Assembly (NCBI GenBank): GCA_003331685.1 | Contig: QOPK01000002.1 | Coordinates: 1 to 37,691 of the forward strand | Source of the DNA: Halieaceae bacterium | GTDB taxonomy: Bacteria > Pseudomonadota > Gammaproteobacteria > Pseudomonadales > Halieaceae | Length of the DNA stretch: 37,691 nt | Reading direction: 5' to 3' | Part shown: positions 24,217-34,091 of the stretch, piece by piece | Numbering within the stretch: position 1 is the first letter of the stretch | How the letters are laid out: every line of letters starts with the position of its first letter | The notes under the pieces: generated by a model | Told to the model about the DNA's origin: nothing | Seen by the model: only the letters and a program-made list of their open reading frames with translations | The model's database searches: none | Position numbers and translations under genes: made by a program

Positions 24217-25655
24217 GCATGAATCTGCGCACGCTGATCAACGAGCCCGCCGCACCCGACGTGATGGTGCACAACTTAACCCTCGACACGCGGGCGCTGG
24301 AGCCGGGCGATGTGTTTGTCGCGTTACCAGGCGCTGAGCACGATGGTCGAGATTTTATCGAGCCGGCGTTAGCGGCTGGCGCAGTGGCGGTGCTGGCGGA
24401 GTCCGGTCGGGAGCTTAATCGAGACGATGAGAGGGTTATCTCCGTTTCAGGTCTCAAGGGTGAACTGGGCGCTCTCGCAAATCGTCTCTATGGGTCGCCC
24501 TCCGGTGATCTCAAAGTCGTCGCGGCTACAGGCACTAATGGCAAGACATCGGTTGTCGATTTAACGGCGCAGATGCTGCGGCGCACGGGGCGCAAGACCG
24601 GGACAATCGGTACGCTGGGCATGCGGCTAGATCAACAGCCTACCGAGACGCGCAACACCACGCCTGACTGCCTTGCACTCCACCGTCAGCTGCGGCAGTG
24701 GCGTGATCACGGGGTCGAGTGTGTGGCGCTTGAGGCCTCCAGTCATGCGCTCGACCAGGGGCGACTGGATGGATTAGCGGTTGACGTTGGTGTGTTCACG
24801 AACTTGTCCCGAGACCATTTGGATTATCACCATTCGATGGATGCTTACTGCGAGGCAAAGCTGAAATTATTCCGGGATTTTGAGCCGGCCAGCCGCATTT
24901 ACAATGCCGACGATGAGGCGGTAGTTGCCCACCCCGATGTCTGGCGGTTGGGTGGCTTTGGTGTCTCGATAGCAAGCGCCAATGCGGAGATCAGCATTGA
25001 AGTCGAGCAAGCCATACCGCTGGTGCTCAAGCTTTGCACACCCTGGGGCGATGGTCGCCTGCGAACGGCGTTAAGCGGCCGTTTCAATGCCTTCAACGTC
25101 GGGGCATCCCTGACTGCAGTCCTGTCGCTGGGCGTCGACTTCTCGGAGGCGCTTGCCGCAGCTGAGGCGCTAGAGCCAGTGGTAGGACGACTGCAAGCGG
25201 TGGGTGATGAGGCTGACATCCGTGTAATCGTGGACTACGCCCACACTCCGGATGCGCTGGAACGCGCCATTTGTGCACTGAAAGAAACCGATAGCGCCGG
25301 CGCACTCTGGGTGTTGTTCGGTTGTGGCGGTGACCGCGATCCCGGCAAGCGCGCGGAGATGGGAGCCATTGCGTGTGAGTTTGCGGACCGTGTGATCGTG
25401 ACCAGTGACAACCCTCGCTCAGAATCTCCCGAAGCCATCATCGACGATATTTTGCTGGGTTGTGATGACTCACCGATTGTCGAGGCTGACCGGGGTGCCG
25501 CGATTGCGCTGGCGATTGCCGAGGCCAAGGTGGGTGACACTGTACTGATCGCGGGCAAAGGGCATGAGACCTATCAGGAAGTTGATGGCGTGCGCCTGCC
25601 GTTTAGTGATGCCGAGCGCGCCGCCCAGCATCTGCAGCAGAGGCAGGCAGCCTGA
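24213..25655 (+). CDS. murE: UDP-MurNAc-L-Ala-D-Glu: meso-diaminopimelate ligase MurE
   Basis: Adds the third amino acid of the peptidoglycan stem peptide. The 480-residue Mur ligase has the ATP-binding motif GTNGKTS (107-113), ASSHALDQGR, the carbamylated-lysine segment around CEAKLKLF, and the substrate-selecting DNPRSE motif at about 399-404. DNPR is the meso-DAP signature (lysine-adding enzymes have a different motif), so the cell wall is of the meso-DAP type. The start is GTG at 24213 in a GTGA overlap with ftsI; an ATG two codons later is an alternative. One-base overlap with murF. Confidence 0.97.
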   Translation: MSMNLRTLINEPAAPDVMVHNLTLDTRALEPGDVFVALPGAEHDGRDFIEPALAAGAVAVLAESGRELNRDDERVISVSGLKGELGALANRLYGSPSGDLKVVAATGTNGKTSVVDLTAQMLRRTGRKTGTIGTLGMRLDQQPTETRNTTPDCLALHRQLRQWRDHGVECVALEASSHALDQGRLDGLAVDVGVFTNLSRDHLDYHHSMDAYCEAKLKLFRDFEPASRIYNADDEAVVAHPDVWRLGGFGVSIASANAEISIEVEQAIPLVLKLCTPWGDGRLRTALSGRFNAFNVGASLTAVLSLGVDFSEALAAAEALEPVVGRLQAVGDEADIRVIVDYAHTPDALERAICALKETDSAGALWVLFGCGGDRDPGKRAEMGAIACEFADRVIVTSDNPRSESPEAIIDDILLGCDDSPIVEADRGAAIALAIAEAKVGDTVLIAGKGHETYQEVDGVRLPFSDAERAAQHLQQRQAA

Positions 25656-27016
25656 TGTCTGCTATTGCACTGCAGGCCTTGGCTGACGAAACCGGCGGAC
25701 AGTTGGTGGGTGAGTCCGTTGCGCTCCAAAACTTAGCAATAGACAGTCGCGAGGTGAAGGCAGGCGACCTGTTTGCTGCACTGTCGGGTCAGCGAGTCGA
25801 TGGTCATGACTTTGCTCCTCAGGCGTTGGCGGCAGGGGCATCAGCGCTCCTTACCGAGCGCAAGCTAGAGGGCCTGTCACCCCAGTTAGTGGTTGCCGAT
25901 GTCCTGCAGGCTTCCGGGCGCTTTGGCTGTCTCAAACGGCAGGCATTTGAGGGCGATGTGATCGCGATCACCGGTAGCGCAGGCAAAACCACGACTAAAA
26001 ATCTTGTTGCAGCGGCACTGGCAACAGCGGGTGAGGTGCACGCTACCGTTGGCAATCAAAATAATGAGCTGGGTGTGCCGATCACCCTTTCAGGGTTGGC
26101 GAATAACCATCGCTTTGGCGTGATCGAGATGGGGGCGGGGCAGCCCGGCGATATTGCCTATCTGTGCCAGCTCGCGCGACCCAACGTTGCGGTATGTCTG
26201 AATGCGTCGGCCGCCCACCTCGCTCACTATGACAGTGTCGACGCGATTGCCACCACCAAGGGTGAGATCTTCGAAGGCTTGGCGGGCACCGGCCTCGCTG
26301 TCATCAATGCCGATCAGAAGTGGTTGCCGCAGTGGCGTGAGCAGGCAAGCACTGCAAGGCAGGTGACCTTTGGTCTGGCTGAGGACGCGGACTACCGGGC
26401 GACGGATATTGAGCATCGGGGAATAGAGGGTAGCCACTTCCAGTTGCTGACCCCGGCGGGTTCTCAGCCAGTTAGCTTGCAGCTCGCGGGTGAGCAGCAC
26501 GTGAAGAACGCATTGGCAGCGCTGGCCATCGCGATCGAGATAGGCGTTACACCGATTGATGCAGCGCGTGCCGTTCGAGCAACGGGCGCCGGTGTTGGCC
26601 GCGGGGCCGTCACCCATCTGCCCGGCGGCGGCACGGTAGTGGATGACAGCTATAACGCTAATCCCGCGGCGGTGAACGCTGCACTGCAGGTGTTGTCAAG
26701 ACAGCCCGGTTACCGCGTATTAGTGTTGGGTCCGATGCTTGAGCTGGGGGAACAGAGTCAGTCGCTTCATCAGGAAGTCGGGCGTAACGCGAGACGGCTG
26801 GGCATAGAAAAGCTGATCACAGTTGGCGGTGAGGCAACGCCTGCAGCAGAGGCTTTCGGGCGCGACGCCCTTTGCTTTGCCGATCAGGCGGCCTTGCAGA
26901 GCGATTTTCCCGCCTTGCCTGCTGAGTACACCATTTGGGTAAAGGGATCGCGAGGAGCCGGTTTGGAGCATACCGTCGCGTGGCTTCTGGCTTCTGGGGG
27001 GGCTGCAGCGTGCTAA
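25655..27016 (+). CDS. murF: UDP-MurNAc-tripeptide: D-Ala-D-Ala ligase MurF
   Basis: Adds the D-Ala-D-Ala dipeptide made by Ddl to finish the cytoplasmic UDP-MurNAc-pentapeptide. The 453-residue length is typical. The ATP-binding [10 protein letters not shown] motif lies at 107-116, the [16 protein letters not shown] segment carries the catalytic acidic residue, and [17 protein letters not shown] is the MurF signature near residue 330. The ATG overlaps the murE stop by one base, and the end overlaps the preferred mraY start by 7 bases. Confidence 0.97.
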   Translation: MSAIALQALADETGGQLVGESVALQNLAIDSREVKAGDLFAALSGQRVDGHDFAPQALAAGASALLTERKLEGLSPQLVVADVLQASGRFGCLKRQAFEGDVIAITGSAGKTTTKNLVAAALATAGEVHATVGNQNNELGVPITLSGLANNHRFGVIEMGAGQPGDIAYLCQLARPNVAVCLNASAAHLAHYDSVDAIATTKGEIFEGLAGTGLAVINADQKWLPQWREQASTARQVTFGLAEDADYRATDIEHRGIEGSHFQLLTPAGSQPVSLQLAGEQHVKNALAALAIAIEIGVTPIDAARAVRATGAGVGRGAVTHLPGGGTVVDDSYNANPAAVNAALQVLSRQPGYRVLVLGPMLELGEQSQSLHQEVGRNARRLGIEKLITVGGEATPAAEAFGRDALCFADQAALQSDFPALPAEYTIWVKGSRGAGLEHTVAWLLASGGAAAC

Positions 27017-28092
27017 TGTGGGTGAGCGAGCAGCTGCTTGTCATTGATCCGGGATTTGCCGTATTCCAGTACCTGACGCTGCGAGGCATTCTCGCAGCCT
27101 GCACGGCGCTGGCCATCTCCATGGTGGTCGGTCCCTACGTGATTGAGCGCCTGAATCAGTTGCAGATTGGCCAGACAATCCGTGAAGAAGGGCCGCAGTC
27201 TCATCTGCAAAAAGCCGGCACGCCCACTATGGGCGGGGCATTAATTCTTGTTACCGTCTTGGGATCTACCGTTTTGTGGGCAGATTTGGGCAGCCGTTAT
27301 GTCTGGGTTGCGCTGATCACCACTGTGGCGTTCGGCGCGATTGGTTGGGTTGATGATTATCGGAAGGTGGTCCGAAAAGACACACGAGGCTTGCCCGCCC
27401 GGTGGAAGTATCTCTGGCAGTCGCTTTTTGCCTTCGGCATCGCTCTGTATCTGTTTGATACCGCTCTACTACCTCAAGAAACGACCCTCTATGTGCCCTT
27501 CTTTAAAGATGTGGCGTTCGCAATGGGCTGGCTGTTCGTGCTGTTTACTTATTTTGTGGTGGTCGGTTCGAGTAACGCGGTAAATCTAACAGATGGTCTG
27601 GACGGTCTCGCCATCATGCCCACGGTGATGGTTGCGACGGGGCTCGGTGTGATCGCTTATCTCGCCGGGCATGTTGAATTTGCCGAGTATCTCAACATTG
27701 CGTATCTGCCCGGGGCCGGGGAGCTGATGGTCTTCTGTGGTGCGATTGCCGGAGCCGGCCTCGGGTTTCTGTGGTTCAACACCTACCCTGCCATGATTTT
27801 TATGGGCGATGTTGGCGCGCTGGCACTGGGCGCCGCGCTGGGCATTGTGGCGGTCATGACTCGGCACGAGATCGTGCTTTTCATCATGGGCGGTATCTTT
27901 GTGCTGGAAACGGTCTCGGTAATCATTCAGGTCGGGTCGTTCAAGTTGACGGGCAAGCGGGTCTTCCGCATGGCTCCCATTCATCATCACTTCGAACTCA
28001 AAGGATGGCCCGAGCCTCGGGTGATCGTCCGGTTCTGGATTATCACTGTGATGCTCGTGCTGTTTGGGCTCGCTACGTTGAAGCTGCGGTGA
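27010..28092 (+). CDS. mraY: Phospho-N-acetylmuramoyl-pentapeptide transferase MraY
   Basis: An integral membrane enzyme that transfers phospho-MurNAc-pentapeptide to undecaprenyl phosphate, making lipid I. I chose the GTG at 27010 because the resulting LMWVSEQLL aligns with the LVWLAEHLV start of E. coli MraY and gives 360 residues, the E. coli length; an ATG at 27016 is the alternative. Key motifs are present: [23 protein letters not shown] (catalytic aspartates), [27 protein letters not shown] and the [21 protein letters not shown] ending. About ten membrane helices. It lies between murF (7-base overlap) and murD (7-base gap). Confidence 0.97.
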   Translation: MLMWVSEQLLVIDPGFAVFQYLTLRGILAACTALAISMVVGPYVIERLNQLQIGQTIREEGPQSHLQKAGTPTMGGALILVTVLGSTVLWADLGSRYVWVALITTVAFGAIGWVDDYRKVVRKDTRGLPARWKYLWQSLFAFGIALYLFDTALLPQETTLYVPFFKDVAFAMGWLFVLFTYFVVVGSSNAVNLTDGLDGLAIMPTVMVATGLGVIAYLAGHVEFAEYLNIAYLPGAGELMVFCGAIAGAGLGFLWFNTYPAMIFMGDVGALALGAALGIVAVMTRHEIVLFIMGGIFVLETVSVIIQVGSFKLTGKRVFRMAPIHHHFELKGWPEPRVIVRFWIITVMLVLFGLATLKLR

Positions 28093-28099
28093 CGGACGC

Positions 28100-29458
28100 A
28101 TGATGACAAGCGCGACCATTGCCAGCTCAGAGAGACGCTTAATCTTCGGTCTAGGTGCTACGGGACAGTCAGTAGCCCGCTGGTGGCGCCAGCAAGGCGT
28201 TGCCTTCGCGGCCGTCGATACCCGGGCAGAGCTTGCTGATAATCCTGCGGCGGTAGCTGATATCGATGTGGGCAGCGCCGTTTTCGGTGACGTTGATGCG
28301 GCTTTTGCCGACGACTGCACTGAAATGATTGTGAGTCCCGGGGTCGCGCTCGATCATCCCCTCATCGAAAGAGCCCGCAGTCAAGGTTGTCGAGTGCGAG
28401 GCGATATTGATTTGTTCATGGAGGCGGCCAAGGCACCGGTGGTGGGTATTACCGGCTCCAATGGCAAATCCACTGTCACGTCGATACTCGGGGCCATGAT
28501 TGCCGCCTGTGGTGTGAAAGCCGCTGTGGGTGGGAATTTGGGTCGCCCGGCTTTGGATCTGCTGGCGGACGAGCCCGAGTTGTATGTGCTCGAGCTGTCC
28601 AGTTTTCAGTTGGAGCGGTCTGAAGCGCTGGGTTTGGATCTGGCGACGGTCCTCAATATCAGCGCCGATCACCTCGACCGCTACGCGTCACTCACGGACT
28701 ATCACCGCGCCAAGCATGCCATTCACAAGCAAGTGGGACATGTGGTGGCAAATCGTGATGACCCGCTCACTATCCCACTGGTGCCAGAAGAGACGCCGGT
28801 GACCTGGTGGCGATCTGGAGAGCCTGATCTCAAAGATTTTGGCCTCCTTGAGCGTGACAACGTGATCTGGCTATGCCGAGGCCCGGAGAGACTAGTGAGC
28901 ACCGATGAGCTCAAGTTGGCGGGCAGGCACAACCACCTGAATGTGCTGGCGGCGCTGGCGATGGGCAGTGCGCTAAACATGCCTGTGGAGGGATTGATCG
29001 AGGGGGCTAAGCAGTACCGCGGTCTGCCCCACCGCTGCGAGTTGATCGGCGAGGTCAATGGCGTGCGCTTCATCGATGACAGCAAAGGCACCAATATTGG
29101 TGCGACGTCGGCCGCGCTGGAGGGTCTGGCCGGAGCAGGGCAAATCTGGCTGATCATCGGCGGACAGGGGAAAGGGCAGGATTTTTCGCAGCTCAAACCG
29201 GTGCTTGCCCGGATCAATGTGCGGTTGCTGGTCATGGGTGAGGCCACGGCAGAGATTTGTGCCCACCTCGGTCAGGAAGCGCTGATTGATGTCATGTCCA
29301 GCCTTGAGGACGCCGTCGACCTGAGTGCGGCATCGGCTCAACCTGGGGATATCGTTTTGCTGTCACCCGCGTGTGCGAGTTTCGACATGTTCTCCAGCTA
29401 CGTTGAGCGTGGTGAGCGGTTTCAGGCAGCGGTGGCGGCACTGGAGGTGGCAGCATGA
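28100..29458 (+). CDS. murD: UDP-MurNAc-L-alanine: D-glutamate ligase MurD
   Basis: Adds D-glutamate as the second stem-peptide residue. The 452-residue Mur ligase has an N-terminal nucleotide-binding-like domain opening RRLIFGLGATGQSV, the ATP-binding GSNGKST motif at 119-125, ELSSFQLERS (catalytic Glu region), ISADHLDRY, the carbamylated-lysine RAKHAI segment, and a C-terminal domain with VRFIDDSKGTN and LLSPACASFDMF. Two adjacent ATGs at 28100 and 28103 can both serve; no strong ribosome-binding site is seen. It overlaps ftsW by 4 bases. Confidence 0.97.
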   Translation: MMTSATIASSERRLIFGLGATGQSVARWWRQQGVAFAAVDTRAELADNPAAVADIDVGSAVFGDVDAAFADDCTEMIVSPGVALDHPLIERARSQGCRVRGDIDLFMEAAKAPVVGITGSNGKSTVTSILGAMIAACGVKAAVGGNLGRPALDLLADEPELYVLELSSFQLERSEALGLDLATVLNISADHLDRYASLTDYHRAKHAIHKQVGHVVANRDDPLTIPLVPEETPVTWWRSGEPDLKDFGLLERDNVIWLCRGPERLVSTDELKLAGRHNHLNVLAALAMGSALNMPVEGLIEGAKQYRGLPHRCELIGEVNGVRFIDDSKGTNIGATSAALEGLAGAGQIWLIIGGQGKGQDFSQLKPVLARINVRLLVMGEATAEICAHLGQEALIDVMSSLEDAVDLSAASAQPGDIVLLSPACASFDMFSSYVERGERFQAAVAALEVAA

Positions 29459-30618
29459 ACCGCGGCGCCACCTTTGCGATCTACCGAGGTGATCCCCTCT
29501 TGCTGATGCTCGGCGCAGCGTTGGTGAGTATCGGTTTGATTGCTATCGCCTCGGCCTCGATCGAGTACAGCGATTTCCATTTTGATAATCCCTGGCATCA
29601 CACCGAGCGACATGCCCTGTATTTGCTTGCCGGGCTGACCGCGGGGGGGCTGGCCTTCATGCTGCCGCTGGAGACGCTGCAGCGACTGTCACCGTGGATG
29701 CTGTTCTTCGCCTTTGCTTTATTGATACTGGTGTTGATGCCCGGCATTGGCCGTGAAGTGAACGGTGCGCAGCGGTGGTTGCCGCTGGGTCCGATCACGG
29801 TGCAACCGTCAGAGATCGCCAAGCTGGCGCTGCTGCTGTATGCGGCGGGATACCTTGTCAGGCAGGAACAAGCGGTGCGGCATCATTGGGGTGGCCTTGC
29901 ACGATTGATCGGCATTCTGGTCGTTGTGGCATTGCTCCTCCTGCTGGAGCCGGATTTTGGTGCCACTGTCATCGTCATCGGCATGGTGGTGGGCATGATG
30001 TTCTTGGCCGGCGCCCGGCTGCTTTATGTGCTCGCCATGCTTTTCGCGCTTGCTGTCGTCTTTGTCGGCTTGATTGTGAGCGCGCCTTACCGCTTACAAC
30101 GTCTTACCGCTTATCAGGACCCCTGGGCAGATCCTTTCGGCTCAGGGTTTCAGTTGGTCCAGTCATTAATCGCCTTTGGTCAGGGCGAGTGGTTGGGAGT
30201 CGGCTTGGGCAACAGCGTGCAGAAATTGTTTTATCTGCCTGAGGCCCACACTGATTTTGTGTTCTCAATTTGGGCAGAAGAGACCGGTTTGATCGGTGCG
30301 ACTGCCTTGATTGTATTGTTTGCACTGCTTATCGCTCGGGTGCTGCAGACCGGCTGGACCGCAGCTAGCCGGGGACGACTCTTTGCGGCCCACGTGTGTT
30401 TCGGCACCGCGCTGATGTTCGCGGGGCAGGTTTTCGTCAACATGGGTGCCAGCTCGGGTCTGCTGCCCACCAAGGGGCTGACGTTACCGTTTGTCAGCTA
30501 TGGCGGTTCAAGCCTGGTCGTCAGCTGCGTGCTGCTGGGCATCGTTTTGCGGGTCGCGCAGCAGTTGCGGGATGAATCCTTGGGTTCCGAGAGCCCTCAG
30601 CTTAGGGCATCCGCATGA
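29455..30618 (+). CDS. ftsW: Septal peptidoglycan glycosyltransferase FtsW
   Basis: A SEDS-family polymerase that extends glycan strands from lipid II at the septum in a complex with FtsI. The 387-residue protein has about ten membrane helices; NGAQRWLPLGPITVQPSEIAKLA, the EPDFGATVI segment, the extracellular PEAHTDFVFSIWAEETG loop (with the conserved catalytic-region Asp) and the final LPFVSYGGSSL motif are present. FtsW rather than RodA is supported by the dcw location. The ATG overlaps the murD stop by 4 bases, and the end overlaps murG by 4 bases. Confidence 0.97.
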   Translation: MNRGATFAIYRGDPLLLMLGAALVSIGLIAIASASIEYSDFHFDNPWHHTERHALYLLAGLTAGGLAFMLPLETLQRLSPWMLFFAFALLILVLMPGIGREVNGAQRWLPLGPITVQPSEIAKLALLLYAAGYLVRQEQAVRHHWGGLARLIGILVVVALLLLLEPDFGATVIVIGMVVGMMFLAGARLLYVLAMLFALAVVFVGLIVSAPYRLQRLTAYQDPWADPFGSGFQLVQSLIAFGQGEWLGVGLGNSVQKLFYLPEAHTDFVFSIWAEETGLIGATALIVLFALLIARVLQTGWTAASRGRLFAAHVCFGTALMFAGQVFVNMGASSGLLPTKGLTLPFVSYGGSSLVVSCVLLGIVLRVAQQLRDESLGSESPQLRASA

Positions 30619-31739
30619 GCGACTTACCTTCAATGTCGGGGCGCGCGCTCATTGCAGCGGGGGGAACCGGTGGGCACGTCTATCCTGCTTTGGCGGTGGC
30701 CGGACTCTTAACGGAGCAGGGCTGGTCGGTCGACTGGGTCGGGACAGAGCGCGGTATCGAGCAACGCTTGGTGCCGGCTGCGGGATTGCCGCTACATTAC
30801 CTCAGCGTTTCTGGATTACGCGGCAAAAATTGGGTGGCGCGAGTTCAGGGCGCGCTGCGCCTTGTCGCGGCGCTGTGGCAGTCCCTTTCCCTTATGTGGC
30901 GCGTGAAGCCTGACGTGGTGCTCGGCATGGGTGGCTATGCTGCCGGGCCAGCGGGACTCGCTGCGTGGTTAACACGACGCCCACTGGTCATCCACGAACA
31001 GAATTCGGTTGGGGGGACGACCAATCGCTGGTTGGCGCCACTGGCGCGTCGGGTGCTCTGTGGGTTGCCCGGTGGATTTGCCGCAGACCGGAAGTCCGAA
31101 GTGGTCGGGAATCCAGTGCGCCAGACGCTGACACCGGTCGATAGAGGCGAGCTTAGCCAGCTGTTGGCCTTTTCCGCGGAGCGTCCACTCAGAGTGTTGG
31201 TACTGGGAGGCAGCCTCGGAGCCGCACCGTTGAATGCATTAATACCTCTCGTGACGACCCTGTTGATGGACCGGGGGCTCGGTCAGTCTGTCTCAATTTG
31301 GCAGCAATGCGGTGCACGCAATCGCGTCGAGGCCGATGCAGCATGGATAGATACCTCGTTTGCTGACAGACGTTGCGATGACTTTATTGACGACATGCCA
31401 GCGGCGTACGTCTGGGCGGATGTTGTGATTGCGCGAGCTGGTGCCTTGACGGTGTCGGAGCTCGCAGCAACTGGCACCGCGGCAATATTGATCCCGCTGC
31501 CACATGCAATTGATGACCATCAGACCCAGAACGCGCGGGTTTTGGCGGACGCGGGTGCGGCAGTGCTGATACCTCAACCAGAGGCGACACCAGAGCGCGT
31601 CACCGGATTGCTGACCGACTGGATTGCCTCACCGTCGTCGTTGGCCCAATTGTCGAGGGCGGCGGGCGAACTTGCCGCGCCCCACGCTACTCATCGCGTT
31701 GTTGAAGTACTCAGGGGGGTGGTGCATGCAAATGGTTGA
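30615..31739 (+). CDS. murG: UDP-GlcNAc: lipid I GlcNAc transferase MurG
   Basis: Converts lipid I to lipid II on the cytoplasmic face of the inner membrane. The 374-residue GT-B glycosyltransferase shows the first glycine loop AAGGTGGHVYPALAVA near residues 14-29, GMGGYAAGPAG, IHEQNSVGGTTNR, the LVLGGSLGAAPLN second loop, and the IARAGALTVSELAATG donor-binding motif. The ATG overlaps the ftsW stop, and its last 14 bases overlap murC. Confidence 0.97.
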   Translation: MSDLPSMSGRALIAAGGTGGHVYPALAVAGLLTEQGWSVDWVGTERGIEQRLVPAAGLPLHYLSVSGLRGKNWVARVQGALRLVAALWQSLSLMWRVKPDVVLGMGGYAAGPAGLAAWLTRRPLVIHEQNSVGGTTNRWLAPLARRVLCGLPGGFAADRKSEVVGNPVRQTLTPVDRGELSQLLAFSAERPLRVLVLGGSLGAAPLNALIPLVTTLLMDRGLGQSVSIWQQCGARNRVEADAAWIDTSFADRRCDDFIDDMPAAYVWADVVIARAGALTVSELAATGTAAILIPLPHAIDDHQTQNARVLADAGAAVLIPQPEATPERVTGLLTDWIASPSSLAQLSRAAGELAAPHATHRVVEVLRGVVHANG

Positions 31740-33162
31740 GCCGCGCCCCGTTATGGCGGGCATGGGCCGTATTCGTCACATCTTCATGGTGGGGATCGGT
31801 GGCGCTGGCATGAGTGGTATTGCCGAGGTGCTCGCCGGTCTGGGTTATATGGTGACAGGCTCTGATCGAGCGGAAAGCTCAGTGGTGGCGAGACTCCGCT
31901 CCCTGGGCATTATTGTGCACATCGGTCACGAGGCTGAGCACATAGCAGGCGCTGATGTTCTCGTCGTGTCGGCCGCTGTGCCTGAGGATAACCCTGAACG
32001 ACTGGCGGCTCGTCAGCGACGGATCCCCGTGGTACCGCGCGCGGAAATGCTGGCAGAACTCATGCGCTACCGCTTCGGTATCGCGGTTGCGGGAACACAC
32101 GGCAAGACCACCACCACCAGCCTGATTGCAGCCATTCTCGGCGAGGCGGGGGAGGATCCGACTTTTGTGATCGGGGGTTTGCTCAATCAAGCGGGCGCCA
32201 ACGCGGCGCTGGGTGAGGGGCAGTATCTGGTGGTTGAAGCGGACGAGAGCGACGCTTCATTTCTGCATCTGCAACCCATGATGGCGTTGGTCACCAACAT
32301 TGAAGCTGACCATATGGAGCATTACGAAGGAGATCTGAGCCGCTACGTGCAGGCCTTCAACGGTTTCCTGCACAACCTGCCCTTCTATGGGCCCGCCGTC
32401 ATGTGTCTGGATGATAAAGGGGTGCGAGATTTAATCCCTGAACTGTCCCGGCAGGTGGTGACCTATGGGCGCCACGCTGATGCGGATTACCGATTAGATA
32501 ATTACCGGAGCGAGGGCACATGCAGTCACTTTGAGCTCATCCGCCCCCACGGTGCTACGCCATTGGCGCTGACCGTCAATATGCCCGGACTCCACAACGT
32601 CCAGAATGCAGCGGGTGCCGCGTCGCTCTGTGCAGAACTCGGTATTTCAGACGACGCTATTGTCAAAGGATTGGCTGAATTTGGCGGCGTCGGCAGACGC
32701 TTCTCGGATTTGGGCGATGTGCGCTGGTCAGCGGGTAGCGCGAGATTGATCGACGACTACGGGCATCACCCCACTGAGGTCGCTGTCACCTTGCAGGCCG
32801 CCCGCGACGCGTTTAACGGTCAGAGGGTGGTCATGGTGTATCAACCCCATCGGTTTACCCGCACTCGAGATCATTTTGATGAGTTCGTCTCGGTGCTGGG
32901 TGAGGCCCAGTTTCTCATCCTGCTCGATGTTTACCCCGCCGGCGAATCGACGATTGAGGGCGCCGACGCGCAGTCGCTGGCCAGAGCAATTCGCGCCAGG
33001 GGCGTGCTGGACCCAGTAGTGGTCTCCGACCAGCGTCAGCTGGCAGCCGTCTTGGCCGGAGTCTTGTGCGACGGAGATATCCTGTTGATGCAGGGCGCCG
33101 GTGACATCGGCCGTCTCTCCGCCGCATTGGCCGACAGTGATTCGCTGGAGGCATTGCAATGA
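31726..33162 (+). CDS. murC: UDP-MurNAc: L-alanine ligase MurC
   Basis: Adds the first stem-peptide residue. The frame is open upstream to 31624, but that part is basic and unlike MurC; the ATG at 31726 has an AGGGGGG ribosome-binding stretch about 6-7 bases ahead (inside murG) and gives 478 residues, the family's usual size. From this start, IRHIFMVGIGGAGMSGIAEVL forms the nucleotide-like loop, GTHGKTTT at 123-130 binds ATP, and EADESDASFLHL and DDYGHHPTEV are MurC signatures. Its last 4 bases overlap ddl. Confidence 0.97.
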   Translation: MQMVEPRPVMAGMGRIRHIFMVGIGGAGMSGIAEVLAGLGYMVTGSDRAESSVVARLRSLGIIVHIGHEAEHIAGADVLVVSAAVPEDNPERLAARQRRIPVVPRAEMLAELMRYRFGIAVAGTHGKTTTTSLIAAILGEAGEDPTFVIGGLLNQAGANAALGEGQYLVVEADESDASFLHLQPMMALVTNIEADHMEHYEGDLSRYVQAFNGFLHNLPFYGPAVMCLDDKGVRDLIPELSRQVVTYGRHADADYRLDNYRSEGTCSHFELIRPHGATPLALTVNMPGLHNVQNAAGAASLCAELGISDDAIVKGLAEFGGVGRRFSDLGDVRWSAGSARLIDDYGHHPTEVAVTLQAARDAFNGQRVVMVYQPHRFTRTRDHFDEFVSVLGEAQFLILLDVYPAGESTIEGADAQSLARAIRARGVLDPVVVSDQRQLAAVLAGVLCDGDILLMQGAGDIGRLSAALADSDSLEALQ

Positions 33163-34091
33163 CGGCTAATCCCTTCAGCGGCAAGACACTGGCAGTCATG
33201 CTGGGCGGTACCGCCGCTGAGCGCAGTATTTCACTGGAGAGCGGCGACAACGTGGCGCGCGCGCTGGAGCAGGCCGGTGCGCAGGTGCTGAGGGTGGATA
33301 CGGCAGAGGAGGGTTGGCCGGAGCAACTCAGGGAGGCTTCGTTCGCCTTCAATTTATTGCACGGCCCGGGCGGTGAAGATGGCACGGTGCAGGGCCTGTT
33401 CGAGCTCATTAAGCTGCCCTACAGCGGCTGCGATCTGATGGCGTCTGCGCTGACCATGGACAAGGTCCGCACCAAATGGCTCTGGCAGGGTCTGGGTTTA
33501 CCCACGCCGGCCTTCCAGCAATTGACGCCGGAGACGAATTGGCGGGAGGTGATTGAGGCGCTGGGCACAGTATTTGTGAAACCGGCGCTTGAGGGTTCCT
33601 CTCTGGGTATGAGCAAGGCCGGCGACGCTGCTGAGCTGGAGTCCGCCTACCGTCACGCCAGCACATTTGGTGCCGATGTGATGGCCGAGCAGTTTGTCTC
33701 GGGGCCGGAATACACGGTCGCGATCCTCGGCGACAGAGCACTTCCTAGCATCCGAATTGATGTGTCCGGCGATTTCTACGATTTCGACGCCAAATATCAC
33801 TCCCAAGAAACACGCTTTACCTGTCCGTCGGACTTGGCCACCGAGGACGAGGCCGCACTGTCTGAGCTGGCGCTGGCGGCTTTTGCAGCGGTCGGCGGTG
33901 AGGTGTGGGGCCGGGTTGATGTGATGCGAGATGCCGGAGGGGCCTGGCAGTTGCTTGAGGTCAATACTGTTCCGGGAATGACATCGCACAGCCTTGTGCC
34001 ACTCGCTGCCAGAGTCGCGGGACTCAGCCTGCTTGATCTGTTGATTGAGATTTATGAACACAGCGTGGAGGCGCGCTATGCCAAGCAATGA
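33159..34091 (+). CDS. ddlB: D-alanine: D-alanine ligase DdlB
   Basis: Makes the D-Ala-D-Ala dipeptide used by MurF. The 310-residue length is that of DdlB-type ATP-grasp ligases. The N-terminal AVMLGGTAAERSISLESG loop, LLHGPGGEDGTVQGLFELI, the ATP-binding VKPALEGSSLGMSK segment and the C-terminal LEVNTVPGMTSHSLVP motif are visible. The HGPGGEDG and EGSSLGMSK motifs are standard, and the dcw location supports the DdlB subgroup. The ATG overlaps the murC stop, and its last 14 bases overlap ftsQ. Confidence 0.97.
   Translation: MTANPFSGKTLAVMLGGTAAERSISLESGDNVARALEQAGAQVLRVDTAEEGWPEQLREASFAFNLLHGPGGEDGTVQGLFELIKLPYSGCDLMASALTMDKVRTKWLWQGLGLPTPAFQQLTPETNWREVIEALGTVFVKPALEGSSLGMSKAGDAAELESAYRHASTFGADVMAEQFVSGPEYTVAILGDRALPSIRIDVSGDFYDFDAKYHSQETRFTCPSDLATEDEAALSELALAAFAAVGGEVWGRVDVMRDAGGAWQLLEVNTVPGMTSHSLVPLAARVAGLSLLDLLIEIYEHSVEARYAKQ

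Noticed and set aside
27586..28320. Open frame of 244 codons on the minus strand across the mraY-murD junction
   Set aside because: The translation resembles no protein family, and both sense-strand genes are certain.
31624..31725. Upstream extension of murC
   Set aside because: The extra 34 residues are arginine- and leucine-rich and encoded inside murG; the ATG at 31726 has a ribosome-binding site and gives a normal-length MurC.
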